From positions 33,567 to 97,566 of the forward strand of contig JAGXFH010000086.1 of assembly GCA_024637315.1 (NCBI GenBank): a stretch of 64,000 bases of DNA, given 5' to 3'. A program made the position numbers and the translations under genes. The notes beneath the pieces are model-generated. The model made no database searches. It saw only the letters and a list, made by a program, of their open reading frames with translations, and was not told where the DNA came from. The DNA comes from Brevirhabdus sp. GTDB lineage: Bacteria; Pseudomonadota; Alphaproteobacteria; Rhodobacterales; Rhodobacteraceae. This document shows positions 61,272 through 64,000 of this stretch, one piece after another; the first letter of the stretch is position 1, and the number at the start of each line of letters is the position of its first letter.

Positions 61272-63802
61272 GCCTGTCCGTCGCCCTCCGTATCGCGCGC
61301 CGCGAAATGCGGGGCGGCATCAAGGGCTTCCGGGTCTTCCTGATGTGCCTTGCACTTGGCGTCGCGGCGATAGCGGCCGTCGGGACGGTTCGCAGCAGTA
61401 TAGAGACCGGACTGGTTCGCGAAGGCGCCGTCATCCTGGGCGGTGATGCCGAAATCGAGTTGACCTACCGCATGGCCGAGCCAGAAGAGCTTGACTGGAT
61501 GACCGAAACCGCCGACGCGGTGTCGGAGATTGTCGATTTCCGTTCGATGGCGGTTGTGCAACGAGACGCGTTGACCGACCGCGCGCTGACGCAGGTCAAG
61601 GCGGTCGACGAGGCCTATCCGCTCTACGGAGAGGTGCGGCTGGATCCAGCGATCGGTTTGTGGCGGGCTCTGGCGGGTCAGAACGGCACGCCCGGTGCGG
61701 TCATGGACCGGGTTCTGGTGGACCGCCTCGGACTTGAAGTCGGCGAAACGTTCCAGCTTGGAATGCAGGACTTTGTTCTCTCGGCCATCCTGCTGCGCGC
61801 GCCCGATAGCGCCTCTGGCGGCTTCACGTTGGGACCGCCGACGATCGTTCGTACCGCCGACTTGACCGGATCCGGATTGCTGCAGCCGGGCACCTTGTTC
61901 GAAAGCGCCTATCGCCTGAAATTGCCGCCGGGCATCGATCTTGACCAGACGCATGTTGCCGCCCAACAGAACATCAAGGGCGGCGGGTATCGCTGGCGCG
62001 ACAGCCGCAACGGCGCGCCGGGAATGTCGCGGTTCGTCGACCGGCTCGGCAGCTTTCTGATCCTCGTCGGGATCGCGGGCCTGGCAGTAGGTGGCGTCGG
62101 CGTCTCGGCGGCGGTTCGCGCCTATCTCGACGAAAAAGTGCCGGTGATCGCAACCCTCAAATCGCTTGGCGCCGAGGGGCGCACGGTCTTGCAGATCTAC
62201 ATGATCCAGATCGGCGTTCTGACCCTCGTCGGGATCGCGATCGGCTTGGTTCTTGGCGCATTGGCGCCGATTCTGCTGAGCCCGGTGATCGAGGCCCGTC
62301 TGCCATTGCCCATTGCCCTCGGCATCCACGCCGGGGCCCTCGCCGAAGCGGCGCTCTATGGCGTGCTGGCCGCTTTGCTGTTCACGCTATGGCCACTTTC
62401 TCGGACCGAGGATATCCGGGCCGCCGCGCTGTTTCGGGATGCCTCGCTTGGCCTCACCGGGTGGCCGAGATCGCGCTATATCGCCTTGACGGGCCTGGTC
62501 CTTGTCACCCTGGTCAGCGCGGCAGGGCTGCTCTCGGGGCAATTGCGTCTGACGGTCTGGGCGGCGGGCGGCATTCTCGGGGCGTTCCTGACATTGGTTG
62601 TGGCCGCCATCGCCGTTCGCCTGCTGGCCCGGATTGCATCGCGACGTTCAGGAATACGGCGGCATACGGCACTGCGGCTTGCGCTGGCGTCGATCGCCGG
62701 TCGCGGCAGCGATGCGGTACCGGTGATCCTGTCGCTCGGTCTTGGTTTGTCGGTGCTGGCTGCGATCGGCCAGATTGACGCCAACTTGCGCGGCGCGATT
62801 GAGCGTGACCTTCCGGATGTTGCGCCGTCCTACTTCATCGTGGACATCCAGTCCGACCAGATGGAGGCTTTCACCCGCCGGCTGGATACCGATCCGGGCG
62901 TGTCGAAAATGGAAGCCGCCCCCATGCTTCGGGGCGTGATCACCCGGATTAACGGTCGCCCGGCGCGCGAGGTTGCGGGTGATCACTGGGTCATCCACGG
63001 CGACCGCGGACTGACCTATTCCGAGCAGCCGCCGGACGGTACCGAGATAACGGCAGGCACATGGTGGCCGGAAAACTACAGCGGCACCCCGCAGATGAGC
63101 TTCGCCGCCGAAGAGGCCGCCGAAATGGGATTGACGCTTGGCGACACGATCACCGTCAACGTTCTCGGACGCGAGATCACGGCAGCGCTCACCAGTCTTC
63201 GCGAGGTCGATTTTTCCAATGCCGGAATGGGGTTCGTGATGTCGATGAACCCGGCGGCGCTGGCCGGGGCGCCGCATACCTGGATCTCCACCATTTACGC
63301 CGATGAGGCATCCGAAGCCCCGATCTTGCGCGATTTGGCGACGGCCTTTCCCAACATCACCGCAATTCGTGTCCGCGATGCCATCGACCGCGTCAGCGAG
63401 GTTCTGCGCGGCATCGCCGCCGCCATAACCTACGGGGCCTTTGCCGCGCTGCTGACCGGAGTGATCGTGCTGATCGGAGCGGCGGCGGCGGGCGAACGGT
63501 CGCGGACCTACGAGGCGGCGCTGCTGAAGACCCTTGGCGCCACCCGAAGGGAAGTTCTTGCCAATTTCTGCTGGCGCGCGGCAATCCTCGGCTGCGCGGC
63601 CGGGCTTGTCGCGATCATCGCCGGCGGACTGGCGGGCTGGGCTGTCACGCGATTTGTGATGGAGACCGATTTCATGTTCGAGCCCCTGTCGGCGATCTCG
63701 ATAATTCTGGGCGGAATCTTGCTCTCGACGCTTGCGGGGCTGTACTTCTCACTTCGATCGCTGAATGTCAGGCCGGCGCGCGTGCTGCGCGCACGCGAAT
63801 GA
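61268..63802 (+). CDS. FtsX-like permease (YbbP family)
   Basis: 844 aa, overlapping the ATPase gene by 4 bp. Permease of the YbbAP type: an N-terminal helix, a large periplasmic domain, three helices (FLILVGIAGLAVGGVGVSAA), four more (YIALTGLVLVTLVSAAGLLS ... GGILGAFLTLVVAAIAVRLL), a second periplasmic domain and three C-terminal helices (GAFAALLTGVIVLIGAAAAG). Contains the FtsX family motif TYEAALLKTLGATRREVLAN. Substrate unknown; possibly lipid or fatty-acid related, given tesA. Confidence 0.92.
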   Translation: MSLSVALRIARREMRGGIKGFRVFLMCLALGVAAIAAVGTVRSSIETGLVREGAVILGGDAEIELTYRMAEPEELDWMTETADAVSEIVDFRSMAVVQRDALTDRALTQVKAVDEAYPLYGEVRLDPAIGLWRALAGQNGTPGAVMDRVLVDRLGLEVGETFQLGMQDFVLSAILLRAPDSASGGFTLGPPTIVRTADLTGSGLLQPGTLFESAYRLKLPPGIDLDQTHVAAQQNIKGGGYRWRDSRNGAPGMSRFVDRLGSFLILVGIAGLAVGGVGVSAAVRAYLDEKVPVIATLKSLGAEGRTVLQIYMIQIGVLTLVGIAIGLVLGALAPILLSPVIEARLPLPIALGIHAGALAEAALYGVLAALLFTLWPLSRTEDIRAAALFRDASLGLTGWPRSRYIALTGLVLVTLVSAAGLLSGQLRLTVWAAGGILGAFLTLVVAAIAVRLLARIASRRSGIRRHTALRLALASIAGRGSDAVPVILSLGLGLSVLAAIGQIDANLRGAIERDLPDVAPSYFIVDIQSDQMEAFTRRLDTDPGVSKMEAAPMLRGVITRINGRPAREVAGDHWVIHGDRGLTYSEQPPDGTEITAGTWWPENYSGTPQMSFAAEEAAEMGLTLGDTITVNVLGREITAALTSLREVDFSNAGMGFVMSMNPAALAGAPHTWISTIYADEASEAPILRDLATAFPNITAIRVRDAIDRVSEVLRGIAAAITYGAFAALLTGVIVLIGAAAAGERSRTYEAALLKTLGATRREVLANFCWRAAILGCAAGLVAIIAGGLAGWAVTRFVMETDFMFEPLSAISIILGGILLSTLAGLYFSLRSLNVRPARVLRARE

Positions 63803-63923
63803 GGGCGGGTCGGCGCCGGGACCGATCAAAGCCGACAGGCTGAGTATTCAGACAGCCAGAAGGTTCCGGCCGGATTTCCCCTTGACGCCTCCGCCCCCCT
63901 CGCATACCTACCACCTCGCTTCT

Positions 63924-64000
63924 GGCGGAGTAGCTCAGTTGGTTAGAGCAGCGGAATCATAATCCGCGTGTCGGGGGTTCAAGTCCCTCCTCCGCTACCA
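63924..64000 (+). tRNA. tRNA-Met (CAU), elongator
   Basis: 77 nt with encoded CCA. The acceptor pairs GGCGGAG with CTCCGCT (one G-U), D-loop AGCTCAGTTGGTTAGAGC, anticodon stem-loop GCGGAATCATAATCCGC with anticodon CAT, and T-arm GGGGGTTCAAGTCCCTC. Strong similarity to alphaproteobacterial elongator tRNA-Met. The window ends exactly at the final A. Confidence 0.95.

Overview
The window is a gene-dense chromosomal segment of high GC content (about 65 % by eye). It most resembles a member of the Rhodobacteraceae (Rhodobacterales, Alphaproteobacteria). The evidence is the folK-rpoZ-rsh order, a ccoNOQP block followed by ccoGHIS with FnrL-type boxes (TTGAC-N4-RTCAA), intergenic sites matching the CtrA consensus, a mixed aerobic/anaerobic-type cobalamin gene set, and many genes joined by 4-bp ATGA/GTGA overlaps. 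I cannot name a species. I see no insertion sequence, prophage or CRISPR array.

Layout. 1-8.9 kb: housekeeping genes (5' part of rsh, rpoZ, folK, a NYN protein, ispH, a methyltransferase, rnhA, a UPF0126 channel protein, fmt, a degenerate deformylase paralogue, def, a MalY/PatB-type C-S lyase). 8.9-15.8 kb: a minus-strand cobalamin operon, DUF6732-like small protein > cbiX > cobH > cobL > cobI > cbiG-cobJ fusion > cobM. 15.8-26.3 kb: a xi-class GST, a degenerate receiver protein, a DUF1636-cobC-cbiB operon, a lytic transglycosylase, small secreted proteins and smc. 26.7-34.4 kb: a cobalamin riboswitch before cbtB-cbtA-cobW-GNAT, then cobN and cobO. 34.5-45 kb: an operon of a uronate-dehydrogenase-like protein, a TPP enzyme and an MttB-family methyltransferase; tightly packed catabolic genes; a split mnmC pair; a DMT transporter; and slt. 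45-51.5 kb: dapA, bactofilin, smpB, sseA, an aminotransferase and a universal stress protein. 51.6-59.9 kb: cbb3 oxidase structural and assembly operons. 59.9-64 kb: tesA, a LolD/YbbA-YbbP-type ABC transporter and tRNA-Met.

How it fits together. Three transcription units make or feed cobalamin: ring methylation and rearrangement (8963-15538), side-chain attachment (17344-19549) and cobalt supply, chelation and adenosylation (26685-34429). Only the cobalt-supply unit has a recognisable B12 riboswitch. An MttB-family (normally corrinoid-dependent) enzyme lies next to the B12 genes. The cbb3 genes are preceded by two FNR-type boxes, one shared with a divergent usp gene, consistent with induction at low oxygen.

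The points most worth a second look are: a deformylase paralogue that has lost its Cys ligand and catalytic Glu; a small HPGH-motif membrane protein heading the cob operon behind a structured leader without a B12 box; coexistence of CbiX, CbiG-CobJ and CobN; a receiver domain lacking its phospho-acceptor; a udh-like/TPP/mttB-like operon; and an unusual number of gene pairs that share stop or start codons.
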